DNA of 64,000 nucleotides from Paenibacillus baekrokdamisoli (GCF_003945345.1 NZ_AP019308.1:7063001-7127000), one strand, 5' to 3'; shown: positions 8,741 through 17,450, numbered from the stretch's first letter. The notes: generated by a model not told the origin, from the letters alone. Numbers and translations are program-made.

Positions 8741-9814
8741 CTAATCGGTCCAATTCCGCAGCTCCTTGTATATAATAGAACGGCGTTCATTTACGTAGGT
8801 TTGGAAGACCTCCGGCTCATGCTCGAAAGTATCGAACGGCCATTTACGAGTGAAATCATCTTGAATGGCCGGTGTTATTTTCTGATACATTTGTAAAATG
8901 ACTGGCTTTATTGTTTTCCAAGTGAACCTTTCTTCTAATAGTTTAATTAGTAGACGACGATAGACTTGTCGGCAAGATTTATAGGCAAGTATTTTTTGAG
9001 TTAGCTTATTGTAGCCCTTAACTTCGACCAAATCGCTTCCACACAGTCTGCCATAGCAATTTCTTCCCCATGTACCCTCATAATCCCATGGAATAATACG
9101 ATATTTACCGCTTGATGCATGTTCATAAAGTGCATAATTCTGATCGAAGCCATCATAATTACCCGTTAGTACGGCTCCTGCAAGCCACTTCAGATAAAGT
9201 CCAATGTCCAAACGTCGCACGAGGTAACTTTGATGCGATTTCCCCACTGGCTTATTAATTCGCCGGACAAAGCGTGTTAATCTCGTTTTCGTCGATCCAT
9301 TTCCTCTCATTACACGGTAGCCTTCAAACAAGGTTGCCTTATTTTCTTTTGTATTGGGATCCAAGAGGCTGAAATTGGCTTTATCATTAATAGCGTAGAT
9401 CAGCGCACGTGATGCGATACGACGTTTGGAGAAGAATGTCTGGTCGACAGCTTCAATCTCCAGATAGACGCCATGGGGCTGACCGTTCCATTCGAGCCAG
9501 ATATGCTGAGTCTTGGGTGATGGAACTTGAATCATATTAAAGAAATGGAAGGAAAGCGCATTGCGAATCATAGAGGGATCGTCAAACTCTGCATTCCAAT
9601 GAAGGGTTTGATCATCCCCGAATGTGATTTCATATGATTTTTTTGGATAGTTGCGCGTATGACCGCCACGAAATCGGAGCTGTGCATCGTAGGAGATGCC
9701 ATCCAGCTCAAGCTTGACAGGAGCGAATTGGTTACTCCAAACATCGGCTTGCAGGTTATTTAAATCCTTGCTTTGAATCGTGATTTTCCGACTGGGTAGT
9801 CCTTCCCCGGACAT
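8741..9814 (-). CDS. cotH: CotH spore-coat protein kinase
   Basis: A 357-residue CotH-family atypical kinase. Visible family signatures are RFRGG and KKSYEI (about 47-63, nucleotide-binding lysine region), the DGFDQNYALY catalytic stretch (Asp221, Asp224, Asn226), and IPWDYEGTWG with the metal-binding Asp244. CotH phosphorylates serines on coat proteins CotB and CotG in Bacillus subtilis. Here a Ser/Gly/Asn repeat protein lies directly upstream and a CotB-like protein with a Ser/Lys tail lies beyond it, which supports the same role. The ATG follows AAGGAG. A terminator-like hairpin lies just upstream (9840-9864). Confidence 0.88.
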   Translation of the reverse strand: MSGEGLPSRKITIQSKDLNNLQADVWSNQFAPVKLELDGISYDAQLRFRGGHTRNYPKKSYEITFGDDQTLHWNAEFDDPSMIRNALSFHFFNMIQVPSPKTQHIWLEWNGQPHGVYLEIEAVDQTFFSKRRIASRALIYAINDKANFSLLDPNTKENKATLFEGYRVMRGNGSTKTRLTRFVRRINKPVGKSHQSYLVRRLDIGLYLKWLAGAVLTGNYDGFDQNYALYEHASSGKYRIIPWDYEGTWGRNCYGRLCGSDLVEVKGYNKLTQKILAYKSCRQVYRRLLIKLLEERFTWKTIKPVILQMYQKITPAIQDDFTRKWPFDTFEHEPEVFQTYVNERRSIIYKELRNWTD

Positions 9815-9827
9815 TGGACCATCTCCT

Positions 9828-9864
9828 TGGGTAAAAGATAAAGCCTATCGAATACGATAGGCTT
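9828..9864 (-). terminator. Hairpin between the repeat-protein gene and cotH
   Basis: The stem AAGCCTATCG / CGATAGGCTT with a 4-nt loop is followed on the minus strand by TTATCTTTT. It would end the repeat-protein transcript or act as an attenuator for read-through into cotH, whose ribosome-binding site begins a few bases further on. Confidence 0.65.
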
Positions 9865-9920
9865 AAGCTTATTTACACTATGCGATTGTTGTTCTAGTGG
9901 TGCCTAGATACTAAGCCATC

Positions 9921-10565
9921 TTATAGAACGTTGTTGCAGCACGAACCATGGCTACCCCGACTGCCGTGTGAACCATGAGAGCCATGAGAGCCATGGGAAG
10001 TATTATTACCACCAGGGGAAACGTTATTACCTCTTGTGCTGTTAACACCACGCGAGCCGTTATTGCCTTTTGTACTATTGACACCAGGGGAAACGTTATT
10101 ACCTCTTGTGCTGTTAACACCACGCGAGCCGTTATTGCCTTTTGTACTATTGACACCAGGGGAAACGTTATTACCTCTTGTGCTGTTAACACCACGCGAG
10201 CCGTTATTGCCTTTTGTACTATTGACACCAGGGGAAACGTTATTACCTCTTGTGCTGTTAACACCAAGCGAGCCGTTATTGCCTTTTGTACTATTGACAC
10301 CAGGGGAAACGTTATTGCCTCTTGTGCTGTTGACACCACGCGACTCGTTATTGCCTTTTGTACTATTGACACCAGGGGAAACGTTATTGCCTCTTGTGCT
10401 GTTGATACCACGTGGGTCGTTATTGCCTCTTGTACTGTTGGCACCAGGCGAAACGTTATTGCCTCTTGTGCTGTTGACACCACGTGAACCGTTGTTTCTA
10501 CCTTTAGAGCCGTTATTACCTCGAGAACCCTTGTTGCCTCTAGCACCATTAGAACCTTTTGGCAT
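9921..10565 (-). CDS. Gly/Asn/Ser/Thr-rich tandem-repeat spore-surface protein
   Basis: A 214-residue low-complexity protein built from six-residue units of the form [R/K/P]-G-[N/V]-N-x-[S/T], grouped into 24-residue blocks. The N-terminus (MPKGSNGARGNKG) is a looser version, and the C-terminus has HGS repeats and ends in CCNNVL. It resembles collagen-like exosporium or coat proteins but Gly recurs every six residues, not every three. Its many Ser/Thr next to Arg/Lys make it a candidate CotH substrate, analogous to CotG. This frame is chosen among several long ones because its ATG has AGGAGGAA 8 bases upstream. Function is inferred from context. Confidence 0.7.
   Translation of the reverse strand: MPKGSNGARGNKGSRGNNGSKGRNNGSRGVNSTRGNNVSPGANSTRGNNDPRGINSTRGNNVSPGVNSTKGNNESRGVNSTRGNNVSPGVNSTKGNNGSLGVNSTRGNNVSPGVNSTKGNNGSRGVNSTRGNNVSPGVNSTKGNNGSRGVNSTRGNNVSPGVNSTKGNNGSRGVNSTRGNNVSPGGNNTSHGSHGSHGSHGSRGSHGSCCNNVL
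10011..10489. repeat. 72-bp tandem repeat (six to seven copies, 36-bp sub-repeat)
   Basis: The motif accaggggaaac recurs at 10011, 10083, 10155, 10227, 10299, 10371 and, with one change, 10443, which is an exact 72-bp period. Each unit is two diverged 36-bp halves. The copies in the middle are nearly identical, pointing to recent expansion; the right-hand copies have diverged more. The length is a multiple of three and contains no stop in several frames, which creates long false frames on both strands. Confidence 0.95.
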
Positions 10566-10860
10566 GCTGTGAATTCCTCCTATATATGTCTTAATACTAA
10601 GCTATGTTGCGAATCTATCAATCGATCCAGGTCACATGAGCCATCTTATAGAAAATAGATAGCAATCTAGTACCTCTCAATTACGAGATACATATAAATA
10701 GATTATAAATTGTCTCCCATGATTGATATCACAGGGGCAAGTAATGGAGGGATGAAAGCCGAAGCGAGATGGATGAACCGTAAATCATGTAGTCGCGATC
10801 GTATTTGTGCCGGTCGTCCTAATGGGTTACATTCTAGTACTTTATTGGAGGGATTTTTGA

Positions 10861-11724
10861 ATGGAAGACTGTCGTAATAGCAACAGACCTTGGGGTGGTA
10901 CTCTAAGTCGCAAAAGCTGGTGTGGTACTGAAGCTAATCGTGTAAGTAATGCGAATCACAAATCTAACAGCATGGGGGTTTCATCTACAATGGAACAACA
11001 TAAGAGTTCAAGAAATGACGACATGAATAGAAATAATCTGAACAATAAAATTGGTAAGTTAGTGAAAATTAACCGTGGAGGTCCTGAATCGTTTGATGGA
11101 GTTATAGTTGCTGTTCATAATGATTATGTTGTTATTCGCACGAGTGCAGGCCTCGTTTATGTCAATGCCAGCCATATCAAAAGTACTACTGATCTTCCAG
11201 GTCAAAAGAGTGGAGGCTCGGATTCTAGCAAACATATCGTAGCTGCAAACTTTGTTGGTGTTCTGCGCAATTTGAGTCAACATTTCGTTCAAATTAACTG
11301 GGGCGGTCCAGAGAAAATTGAAGGATTTATAGCCGAGGTTAACAATCAATCCGTTCTTCTTGTTGTAGGTCAGGAAAAGGTTATCATTCCACTTTTTCAT
11401 ATCAAAACAGTGAAACAAACAGGCCAATACGCCAGTAATGGAAGTCGCGGTAGCAACTCTAACAAATCTGGAAGTAACAACAACAAATCCGGAGGTAACA
11501 ACAACAAATCTGGAGGTAACAAAAACAACAACAAATCTGGAGGTAACAAAAGCAACAACAACAAATCCGGAGGTAACAAAAGCAATAACAAATCCGGAGG
11601 TAATAAGAGTAACAACAAATCGGGAGCTAACAAAGGCAACAACAAGTCAGGTCAAAATGGCAATAAAAAAACGAATGGAAATCGTAATAGAAATGCCTCC
11701 AGCAACAAAGGCGGCAGGTGCTAG
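10861..11724 (+). CDS. CotB-like spore-coat protein with Asn/Lys/Ser/Gly tail
   Basis: A 287-residue protein. Residues about 60-110 and 128-180 are two related beta-rich repeats, each with an INRGGPE or INWGGPE motif and ending in SHIKS or FHIKT, as in the N-terminal part of CotB-type coat proteins. Residues about 190-287 form a low-complexity tail of repeated NNNKSGGN units, rich in Ser next to Lys. In B. subtilis the Ser-rich CotB tail is phosphorylated by CotH, whose gene is close by here. The ATG has GGAGGG 8 bases upstream. The 295-bp gap before it to the divergent repeat gene should hold both promoters; I could not assign sigma-K boxes confidently. Confidence 0.75.
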   Translation: MEDCRNSNRPWGGTLSRKSWCGTEANRVSNANHKSNSMGVSSTMEQHKSSRNDDMNRNNLNNKIGKLVKINRGGPESFDGVIVAVHNDYVVIRTSAGLVYVNASHIKSTTDLPGQKSGGSDSSKHIVAANFVGVLRNLSQHFVQINWGGPEKIEGFIAEVNNQSVLLVVGQEKVIIPLFHIKTVKQTGQYASNGSRGSNSNKSGSNNNKSGGNNNKSGGNKNNNKSGGNKSNNNKSGGNKSNNKSGGNKSNNKSGANKGNNKSGQNGNKKTNGNRNRNASSNKGGRC

Positions 11725-11756
11725 AACATATTGTATGATTAGCGTCATGGCCACCC

Positions 11757-11785
11757 AAGCTGGGTTCTTCATCGAATCCAGCTTT
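11757..11785 (+). terminator. Hairpin after the CotB-like gene
   Basis: AAGCTGGGTTC and GAATCCAGCTT pair around a short loop. No clear T-run follows, so termination is only likely. Confidence 0.4.
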
Positions 11786-11896
11786 GGAGTGCCGATAGCG
11801 TGATTTGCTTAACCACAGTAATTGTACGGAATATCTGGAGATGAAAAGTCTCTATGTGCATAATCGCAACTTATTAGAAGAAAGGAGGTCGATTTC

Positions 11897-12562
11897 ATGA
11901 AAAATCGTCACCCTTTATTAGATCAATATGTCGAGCTAGATATATCGGGTAAAACGATGCCCATTCGAGGCAAGCTGATTGATTTAGGCCAAGACATTCT
12001 TGTGCTTCATAATGGTAATCAGTTCCTATATGTCCCACTTATCCACTTGCAGCAGCTTCGACTATCAGTCCACGACAAGCAAGATATGGATGTGCCAGAG
12101 ACGCTGTTTGAGCATCAGAACGAGCTGATCTCTTATCGAAAAGTATTAATGAATGCAAAAGGTATGTTCTCCGAAATGTACATTGCCGGAAACCAATCGA
12201 TTCATGGTTACTTAACGAGTGTAATGAACGACTTTTTTGTTTTCTACTCGCCGGTGTATCACTCGGTCATCGTATCACTATCACACTTGAAATATTTAAT
12301 TCCGTATAATCCCAATGTGACGCCTTATACACTTACTCCCGAGCAATTCCCGCTTAAGCCTTCACCAATTACATTAGCACGCACCTTTGATCAACAGCTT
12401 CGAAAGCTAATTGGCGAATTTGTTATTCTGGATCTTGGCGAGAATCCGAATAAGATTGGTGTACTCAAAAGTATTGATCAAAATATAATTGAGCTATCAA
12501 CAGCCAGCGGGAACGCGGTTTATATTCACTTCGATCATGTCAAAACGGTTCATCTTCCCTAA
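11897..12562 (+). CDS. CotB-like protein without tail
   Basis: A 221-residue protein with three beta-rich repeats of the same type as the CotB-like gene before it: about residues 9-53, 95-137 and 172-218, each ending in a LxHL/FDHV-K motif (LIHLQQL, LSHLKYL, FDHVKTV). It lacks the low-complexity tail. It is probably a structural spore-coat component that assembles with its neighbour. The ATG is preceded by AAGGAGG. Family assignment rests on the repeat pattern and position only. Confidence 0.65.
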   Translation: MKNRHPLLDQYVELDISGKTMPIRGKLIDLGQDILVLHNGNQFLYVPLIHLQQLRLSVHDKQDMDVPETLFEHQNELISYRKVLMNAKGMFSEMYIAGNQSIHGYLTSVMNDFFVFYSPVYHSVIVSLSHLKYLIPYNPNVTPYTLTPEQFPLKPSPITLARTFDQQLRKLIGEFVILDLGENPNKIGVLKSIDQNIIELSTASGNAVYIHFDHVKTVHLP

Positions 12563-12572
12563 GCGCTAGACA

Positions 12573-12603
12573 CCGGAATTCTCCTCTATTGGGGGAACTC
12601 CGG
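12573..12603 (+). terminator. Weak terminator-like hairpin
   Basis: CCGGAATTCTCC pairs with GGGGAACTCCGG around a short loop, with one mismatch. No T-run follows. Confidence 0.35.
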
Positions 12604-12676
12604 ATACATAACCTAACCATTGTCAGGACAAACTATCGAAGGCTCAATAAAATTGAAATAAAGGCGGGGAATTTCT

Positions 12677-12904
12677 ATGCAAATGCAGCCAATGACTGCA
12701 AAAGAACTGGAATATATCGTGGATTCCATTTCTAACGAGGATTTGTTGATCAAGCAATGCGCAGTGACCGCAGTGTCAGCCAACAGCGCCCCACTCAAGC
12801 AAATATGTGGACAAATGATTCAAACCCATCAACAGCATATGCAAACACTTCTACAATCTCTTCAACAGCATCAGCAGCTTGCACCTACACAGCCGCAAAA
12901 CTAA
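12677..12904 (+). CDS. Small Gln/His-rich coat-associated protein
   Basis: A 75-residue, mainly helical protein with Gln/His-rich second half (HQQHMQ, QQHQQL) and a Thr-Gln-Pro tail. Its N-terminal part (about residues 8-45) resembles the short helical hairpin of CotF/ferritin-like coat proteins. It is followed 22 bases later by the next coat gene and shares the same composition, so the two are likely co-expressed in the mother cell. Confidence 0.65.
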   Translation: MQMQPMTAKELEYIVDSISNEDLLIKQCAVTAVSANSAPLKQICGQMIQTHQQHMQTLLQSLQQHQQLAPTQPQN

Positions 12905-12926
12905 TTTACTTTTCAGGAGGCCTACT

Positions 12927-13451
12927 ATGTATCAACAACAACAAGCCCAATCTTTAATGCCAGAGCAGGATTTGGCGTACACTGTGCTCTCTGATCTGAA
13001 GCGGGTCGTGCGTGAATATGCGACTGCTGCAACAGAATCCAGCTGCCAGTCCATTCGCCAGATGTTTTCAAGTCTTCTTAATAGTGCCTTGCAGATGCAG
13101 GGTCAGCTGTTTAAAGTAATGGAGCAGCAAAATATGTACAGCACGTCTTCACCAGCGCTTCGTCAAGAATTAGACAAGCAGCTTCAGCAAAATCAGCAAA
13201 TGGAGCAAAAAGCCAATCAGTTCTTGCAGCAGCTTCAACTAGGCCGCCAAGGCAATTACGGCATGCAACAATTCCAGCAGCAGCAACAAGCACAACAAGC
13301 ACAACAAGCGCAACAAGCGCAACAAGCGCAACAAGCGCAACAGGCGCAACAAGCACAATTAGCGCAACAAGCACAACAAGCGCAGCAACAACAATACCAA
13401 CAGCATCTAAACCAGCAATCTCAACCAGGACAAAACCAATACTATAGCTAG
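12927..13451 (+). CDS. CotF-like spore-coat protein with Gln-Gln-Ala repeat tail
   Basis: A 174-residue protein starting at the ATG at 12927, which has GGAGG 6 bases upstream; a longer frame upstream has no such signal. Residues about 10-95 are helical and resemble the CotF-type coat domain (LAYTVLSDLKRVVREYATA). Residues about 115-155 are tandem QQA triplets, followed by a Gln/Pro/Tyr-rich end. It is probably a coat protein. The repetitive tail suggests length variation between strains. A good terminator follows. Confidence 0.7.
   Translation: MYQQQQAQSLMPEQDLAYTVLSDLKRVVREYATAATESSCQSIRQMFSSLLNSALQMQGQLFKVMEQQNMYSTSSPALRQELDKQLQQNQQMEQKANQFLQQLQLGRQGNYGMQQFQQQQQAQQAQQAQQAQQAQQAQQAQQAQLAQQAQQAQQQQYQQHLNQQSQPGQNQYYS
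13284..13392 (+). repeat. 9-bp tandem repeat caacaagcN (codes QQA)
   Basis: About twelve near-identical copies of caacaagca/caacaagcg lie inside the CotF-like gene. Being a multiple of three, copy-number changes would keep the frame. Confidence 0.9.
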
Positions 13452-13460
13452 CCATGTAGT

Positions 13461-13484
13461 AGGCCCTTCGGGGCCTTTTTCTTT
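13461..13484 (+). terminator. Intrinsic terminator after the coat genes
   Basis: AGGCCC-TTCG-GGGCCT followed by TTTTTCTTTG, a compact stem with a stable UUCG loop. Confidence 0.9.
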
Positions 13485-13658
13485 GTTAACTAATAGGACT
13501 GAAATTGGATTCTCTATAGCTTCAAGGACGAACTTATCCGATTCATCTTGTTTGTCGCTTTGCAGGAAGCCTGTATTCGTTGTAAGATAGTCATTATAAC
13601 TAGTGTCACATACTGCGACGCTAACGGTGGATTTTTACATTAGGGAGGGCTTTTGACG

Positions 13659-14150
13659 ATGGATGGACGTAAAATGAAAATATTAGAGCTGCTGAAGGAA
13701 GATGCGCGCCGGAGTGCGGATTTGATCGCAACGATGCTGGATGAACCACTTGAGGAAGTCAAACAGGCGATTGCCGAGATGGAACAGGATCATATCATCG
13801 TCAAATATGCAACCGTTGTGAATTGGAGTAAGGTTGAGGATGAGAAGGTAACTGCACTCATTGAAGTACAAATTACACCGGAACGCGGCCGTGGTTTTGA
13901 AGGCATTGCGGAACGGATTTATTTATATCCAGAAGTGAAATCGGTTTACTTAATGTCAGGTGCCTACGACCTGCTCGTCGAGGTTCAGGGGAATACGCTT
14001 AAAGATGTAGCTTCTTTCGTCTCTAACAAATTGTCTCCGATCGATGCCGTTCTTTCTACCAAAACATTCTTTATTTTGAAAAAATACAAACAGGATGGCA
14101 TTATATTCGAAGAGCATGAAGACGATCATCGTCTTCTGGTCTCACCGTAA
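13659..14150 (+). CDS. Lrp/AsnC family transcriptional regulator
   Basis: A 163-residue regulator with an N-terminal winged helix-turn-helix (about residues 5-55, with RRSADLIATML as part of the motif) and a C-terminal ligand-binding RAM domain (about 65-150). These proteins respond to amino acids and act as dimers or octamers. The ATG at 13659 has GGAGGG 9 bases upstream; a TTG at 13653 is too close to it. An aminotransferase gene begins 13 bases after the stop, so the regulator probably controls, or shares an operon with, that gene. Confidence 0.85.
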   Translation: MDGRKMKILELLKEDARRSADLIATMLDEPLEEVKQAIAEMEQDHIIVKYATVVNWSKVEDEKVTALIEVQITPERGRGFEGIAERIYLYPEVKSVYLMSGAYDLLVEVQGNTLKDVASFVSNKLSPIDAVLSTKTFFILKKYKQDGIIFEEHEDDHRLLVSP

Positions 14151-14163
14151 AGGGTGACACACA

Positions 14164-15381
14164 ATGATTAAAGACGAAGAGAAGCAAGCAAGTACACAGG
14201 AGAAGCGCACTTCGATGGCAGATTATTTGTCTCCGCAGGTTCGTGCAATTAAACCGTCCGGTATTCGTCGTTTTTTTGATTTGGCAAACGGCCGAAAAGA
14301 TATTATTACACTGGGTGTAGGCGAGCCGGATTTCATCACGCCTTGGCATGTTCGCGAAGCTTGTGTTTATGCGCTTGAGATGGGGAAGACCCAATATACC
14401 TCGAATGCTGGTACACCTGAGCTAAGAGAGGAAATTAGCTACTACCTGAGCAATCAATTCGATGTTTCGTATGATCCGGGTAACGAGATTCTTGTAACGG
14501 TTGGCGGAAGTGAGGCTATCGACCTGGCACTTCGCGTGCTTATATCCCCAGGGGATGAGATTCTTGTCCCAGAGCCTTGTTATATCTCGTATTCACCCAT
14601 TACATCGATCAGCGGCGGTGTTCCTGTCGGTATCGAGACATTTGCCAAGGATGAATTCAAGCTGAAGGCGGAATCGTTGAAAGCGGTCATTACGCCACGC
14701 TCTAAGGTACTCGTATTAAGCTATCCGAGCAATCCAACCGGAGGCATTATGACTTACGAGGATTGGCTGCCGATTGCTAAGCTTGTTGAAGAGAATGATC
14801 TCATTGTGATCTCGGATGAGATTTATGCAGAGCTTACCTATGGCTCTAAGCATGTTAGTTTTGCTTCGATGCCAGGAATGAAGGATCGCACCCTTCTCGT
14901 TAGCGGGTTCTCGAAGGCGTTTGCCATGACAGGCTGGCGGATTGGCTATGCTTGCGGACATCATGAGATCATTGCTGCCATGCTCAAGGTTCATCAATAT
15001 ACAGTGATGTGTGCCTCGAATATGTCGCAAGTAGCCGCTCTTGAGGCGCTTAAGAATGGTCTTGAAGAGAAGGATCGAATGATAGAATCCTACAATCAGC
15101 GTCGTAGACTCGTTGTTCATGGGTTTCGCGAGATTGGACTTGACTGTCATGAGCCACAAGGTGCTTTTTATGCTTTTCCTTCCATTAAGGCTTTCGGACT
15201 TAGTTCCGAGGAGTTTGCGACGAACTTGTTAATGGAACAGAAGGTGGCGGCAGTTCCTGGTGATGTGTTTGGACTTGGTGGAGAAGGGCATCTGCGCTGT
15301 TCATATGCGACTTCCGTAAGCCAAATTACAGAAGCGATAGATCGAATAGGTGCTTTTGTCAGGAAATTAAAGGGAGATTGA
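14164..15381 (+). CDS. PLP-dependent aminotransferase (class I/II, PatA-like)
   Basis: A 405-residue fold-type I aminotransferase. It has the YPSNPTGG substrate/PLP motif, the DEIYAELTY stretch with the PLP-binding Asp and Tyr, and the Schiff-base lysine in SGFSKAFAMTGWRIGY. The C-terminal arginine motif LRCSYA binds the substrate carboxylate. Likely substrates are aromatic or N-acetyl-diaminopimelate-type amino acids, which sequence alone cannot separate. The short charged N-terminal extension before MADYLS may be a start-codon artefact. It is linked to the Lrp-type regulator. Confidence 0.88.
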   Translation: MIKDEEKQASTQEKRTSMADYLSPQVRAIKPSGIRRFFDLANGRKDIITLGVGEPDFITPWHVREACVYALEMGKTQYTSNAGTPELREEISYYLSNQFDVSYDPGNEILVTVGGSEAIDLALRVLISPGDEILVPEPCYISYSPITSISGGVPVGIETFAKDEFKLKAESLKAVITPRSKVLVLSYPSNPTGGIMTYEDWLPIAKLVEENDLIVISDEIYAELTYGSKHVSFASMPGMKDRTLLVSGFSKAFAMTGWRIGYACGHHEIIAAMLKVHQYTVMCASNMSQVAALEALKNGLEEKDRMIESYNQRRRLVVHGFREIGLDCHEPQGAFYAFPSIKAFGLSSEEFATNLLMEQKVAAVPGDVFGLGGEGHLRCSYATSVSQITEAIDRIGAFVRKLKGD

Positions 15382-15497
15382 AAAAATATATTCATGCTTG
15401 TTATTGTTTGGTATAATTTAAATAATTCTTTAGCCAAAATAAATTGCGGAATGCATGGAAATAAATTCGCGCTGATTGATGACAGGGAGGGATGACA

Positions 15498-15740
15498 GTG
15501 GCTTATGCGGATTTTGGTTTCAACTTTCGTAATTTATCGAATGCCAATTCGGCCAAGCACCCGTCCTCGTCCATGCAGATATTAGAAGATGAAATCTATG
15601 CGTTAAGAACGAAGATGGAACAGTCCTATATGGAAGAGCTTTCCTTAAGTTCGCAGAAGGTTATTGATCTTAGCTTAAAGCTCGATGTGAAGATCAATGA
15701 ATATATGCAGTTTATACGAAGAAAGACGAAGCTGCAGTGA
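15498..15740 (+). CDS. Spo0E-like aspartyl-phosphate phosphatase
   Basis: An 80-residue protein with the short two-helix Spo0E fold at about residues 26-72 (LEDEIYALRTKME ... SLKLDVKINEYM). The family motif S-x-x-L-D is present as SLKLD. Members dephosphorylate Spo0A-P and delay sporulation. The GTG at 15498 is 7 bases after AGGGAGG, while the ATG at 15492 is too close, so the GTG is chosen. It is longer at its N-terminus than typical Spo0E proteins (about 55-85 residues). Confidence 0.75.
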   Translation: MAYADFGFNFRNLSNANSAKHPSSSMQILEDEIYALRTKMEQSYMEELSLSSQKVIDLSLKLDVKINEYMQFIRRKTKLQ

Positions 15741-15786
15741 ATCATGATTTTATAGATTGTTCCTATTGAGGCTTAATTTGTCAGAT

Positions 15787-15817
15787 GAAGGAGTCCCATC
15801 GGGGCTTCTTTTCTATT
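15787..15817 (+). terminator. Intrinsic terminator after the Spo0E-like gene
   Basis: GAAGGAGTCCC pairs with GGGGCTTCTTT across a 3-nt loop, including G-U pairs, and runs into TTTTCTATTTTG. Confidence 0.75.
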
Positions 15818-15893
15818 TTGTCGACATTCTTAGCTTTTTGAAGGCTGCTTTTATGCTATATTTGATGGAGTTATTAAAGGAGATGAGTGAACG

Positions 15894-16469
15894 ATGAAAT
15901 TATATACACGTACCGGAGACGAAGGGAAAACGTCTGTGATCGGTGGCCGAGTCCGCAAGGATGATAGCCGCGTCGAAGCCTATGGCACGATTGATGAACT
16001 CAATTCCTTTGTGGGTCAAGCGGCTGCGGTTGCTCTAGCAACAGGTCAGTTAAATGAGCTGCAAGTTGAGCTTGTAGAAATACAACAGGAGTTATTCGAC
16101 TGTGGTTCTGATCTCGCTTTCGCTGATCCGGAAGGCCGGACCTTCAAAATGACGGCGGAACCAGCGCTGCGAATCGAAGGCTGGATTGATGCTCATACGG
16201 AAGCTTCGCCTGCTATAACAAGGTTTATTTTGCCTGGTGGCAGCGAGGTATCGGCTTTGCTTCATGTTTGCCGAACTGTCTGTCGCAGAGCGGAAAGACG
16301 AGTGGTAACGCTATCGGGAGAACTTCCGATAAATGGTGATGTGCTGAAATATATCAATCGTCTATCGGATTATTTCTTTGCGGCTGCTCGGTCGGCTAAT
16401 GCGAAGCTGGGTGTATCAGATACGGAATATATACGCAGTGCTGAAGTGTTCCGCAGCAACGACAAATGA
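15894..16469 (+). CDS. Cob(I)alamin adenosyltransferase, PduO type
   Basis: A 191-residue PduO-type ATP:cob(I)alamin adenosyltransferase. Family marks are the N-terminal YTRTGDEGKTSV ATP-binding segment, the DELNSFVG helix, and CRRAERR (about residues 127-133). It makes adenosylcobalamin in the cytoplasm. The ATG follows AAAGGAGATGAGTGAACG. It overlaps the next gene by 4 bases (ATGA), which implies translational coupling. Confidence 0.92.
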   Translation: MKLYTRTGDEGKTSVIGGRVRKDDSRVEAYGTIDELNSFVGQAAAVALATGQLNELQVELVEIQQELFDCGSDLAFADPEGRTFKMTAEPALRIEGWIDAHTEASPAITRFILPGGSEVSALLHVCRTVCRRAERRVVTLSGELPINGDVLKYINRLSDYFFAAARSANAKLGVSDTEYIRSAEVFRSNDK

Positions 16470-17449
16470 GTGAGACCTTATATTACAAGCCACTGAGCTT
16501 ACAGATATCGGCAGAGGACGAAGGAAGAATGGTCCGGAGAGTACTCGAAATGCGGCTTGGCGTTTCCCGCAAGCTGCTTTCAAGAGTAAAAACGACTGAG
16601 CAGGGGATTACAGTCAACGGAGAGCGTGTTTATACGAATGATCGACTCAAGGAAGGCGATATTCTAGAGGTGCGGATGGAGCAAGAGCAGTCGGAGGATA
16701 TCCTGCCACAGCCACTGCCGTTAGATATCGTTTATGAGGATCGTGATTTACTCATCGTGAACAAACCGCCAGGTATTGTCGTTCACCCTACTCATGGACA
16801 TTATACGGGTACAATTGCGAATGCCGCCGTTTATCATTGGCGAGAACAGGGTGAACGGGTTCGTTTTCGCCCTGTCCATCGACTGGATGAGGATACCTCG
16901 GGACTTGTGGCGATTGCCAAGAATCCCTATATTCATCAGCAATTGTCCGAGCAGCTGCAGGCGGGCGAGGTGGAGAAACGATATTGGGCTTATGTATATG
17001 GGGCACCTAAGATTGTGAATGGAACAGTAGATGAGCCTATCGATCGAGATACCGACAACCCGCATGTCCGTGTTGTAAGACCTGATGGCTATCCATCCGT
17101 CACCCACTATGGAACGGAAATGATTTTTGGAGAAGGCTTGGCAGCTAAGGTGAGTTTGAAGCTGGAAACGGGAAGAACTCATCAAATTCGCGTTCATATG
17201 AAGCATATCGGCTGTCCTCTCATTGGGGATAAGCTATATGGTTTTGCTGGTGAAGAGGAGACAGATGAAGGCATCAAACCAGTTACTAAGGCCGGTGGTT
17301 CCGCTACTCTGGAAGCAGCTGTCCAGAGACAAGCTCTGCATGCGGCGATTCTGGCATTCACCCATCCGATCACACGAGAAAGAATGAGATTCGAAGCGGC
17401 TCTTCCCCAAGATCTTCAAGATCTCGAAAATGAGCTTCGTAAATTATAG
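16466..17449 (+). CDS. RluA family pseudouridine synthase
   Basis: A 327-residue enzyme with an N-terminal S4-like RNA-binding domain (about residues 15-75) and a catalytic domain carrying the RluA/RluD signature HRLDEDTSGL with the catalytic Asp, plus the GRTHQIRVH motif. It isomerises uridines in rRNA or tRNA. Its start overlaps the adenosyltransferase stop (ATGA). An insert rich in Glu/Ala near the C-terminus (about 268-290) is longer than usual. Confidence 0.9.
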   Translation: MSETLYYKPLSLQISAEDEGRMVRRVLEMRLGVSRKLLSRVKTTEQGITVNGERVYTNDRLKEGDILEVRMEQEQSEDILPQPLPLDIVYEDRDLLIVNKPPGIVVHPTHGHYTGTIANAAVYHWREQGERVRFRPVHRLDEDTSGLVAIAKNPYIHQQLSEQLQAGEVEKRYWAYVYGAPKIVNGTVDEPIDRDTDNPHVRVVRPDGYPSVTHYGTEMIFGEGLAAKVSLKLETGRTHQIRVHMKHIGCPLIGDKLYGFAGEEETDEGIKPVTKAGGSATLEAAVQRQALHAAILAFTHPITRERMRFEAALPQDLQDLENELRKL

Positions 17450-17450
17450 T

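Noticed and set aside
9975..10572. Long open frames on the plus strand (9975-10487, 10036-10572) and a second minus-strand frame (9911-10549) over the 72-bp repeat
   Set aside because: The repeat length is a multiple of three and lacks stops in several frames, so long frames are automatic. Only the frame ending at 9921 has a strong ribosome-binding site at its start.
9971..13392. CRISPR array
   Set aside because: The 9-bp and 72-bp units are contiguous coding repeats without unique spacers, and no cas genes are present.
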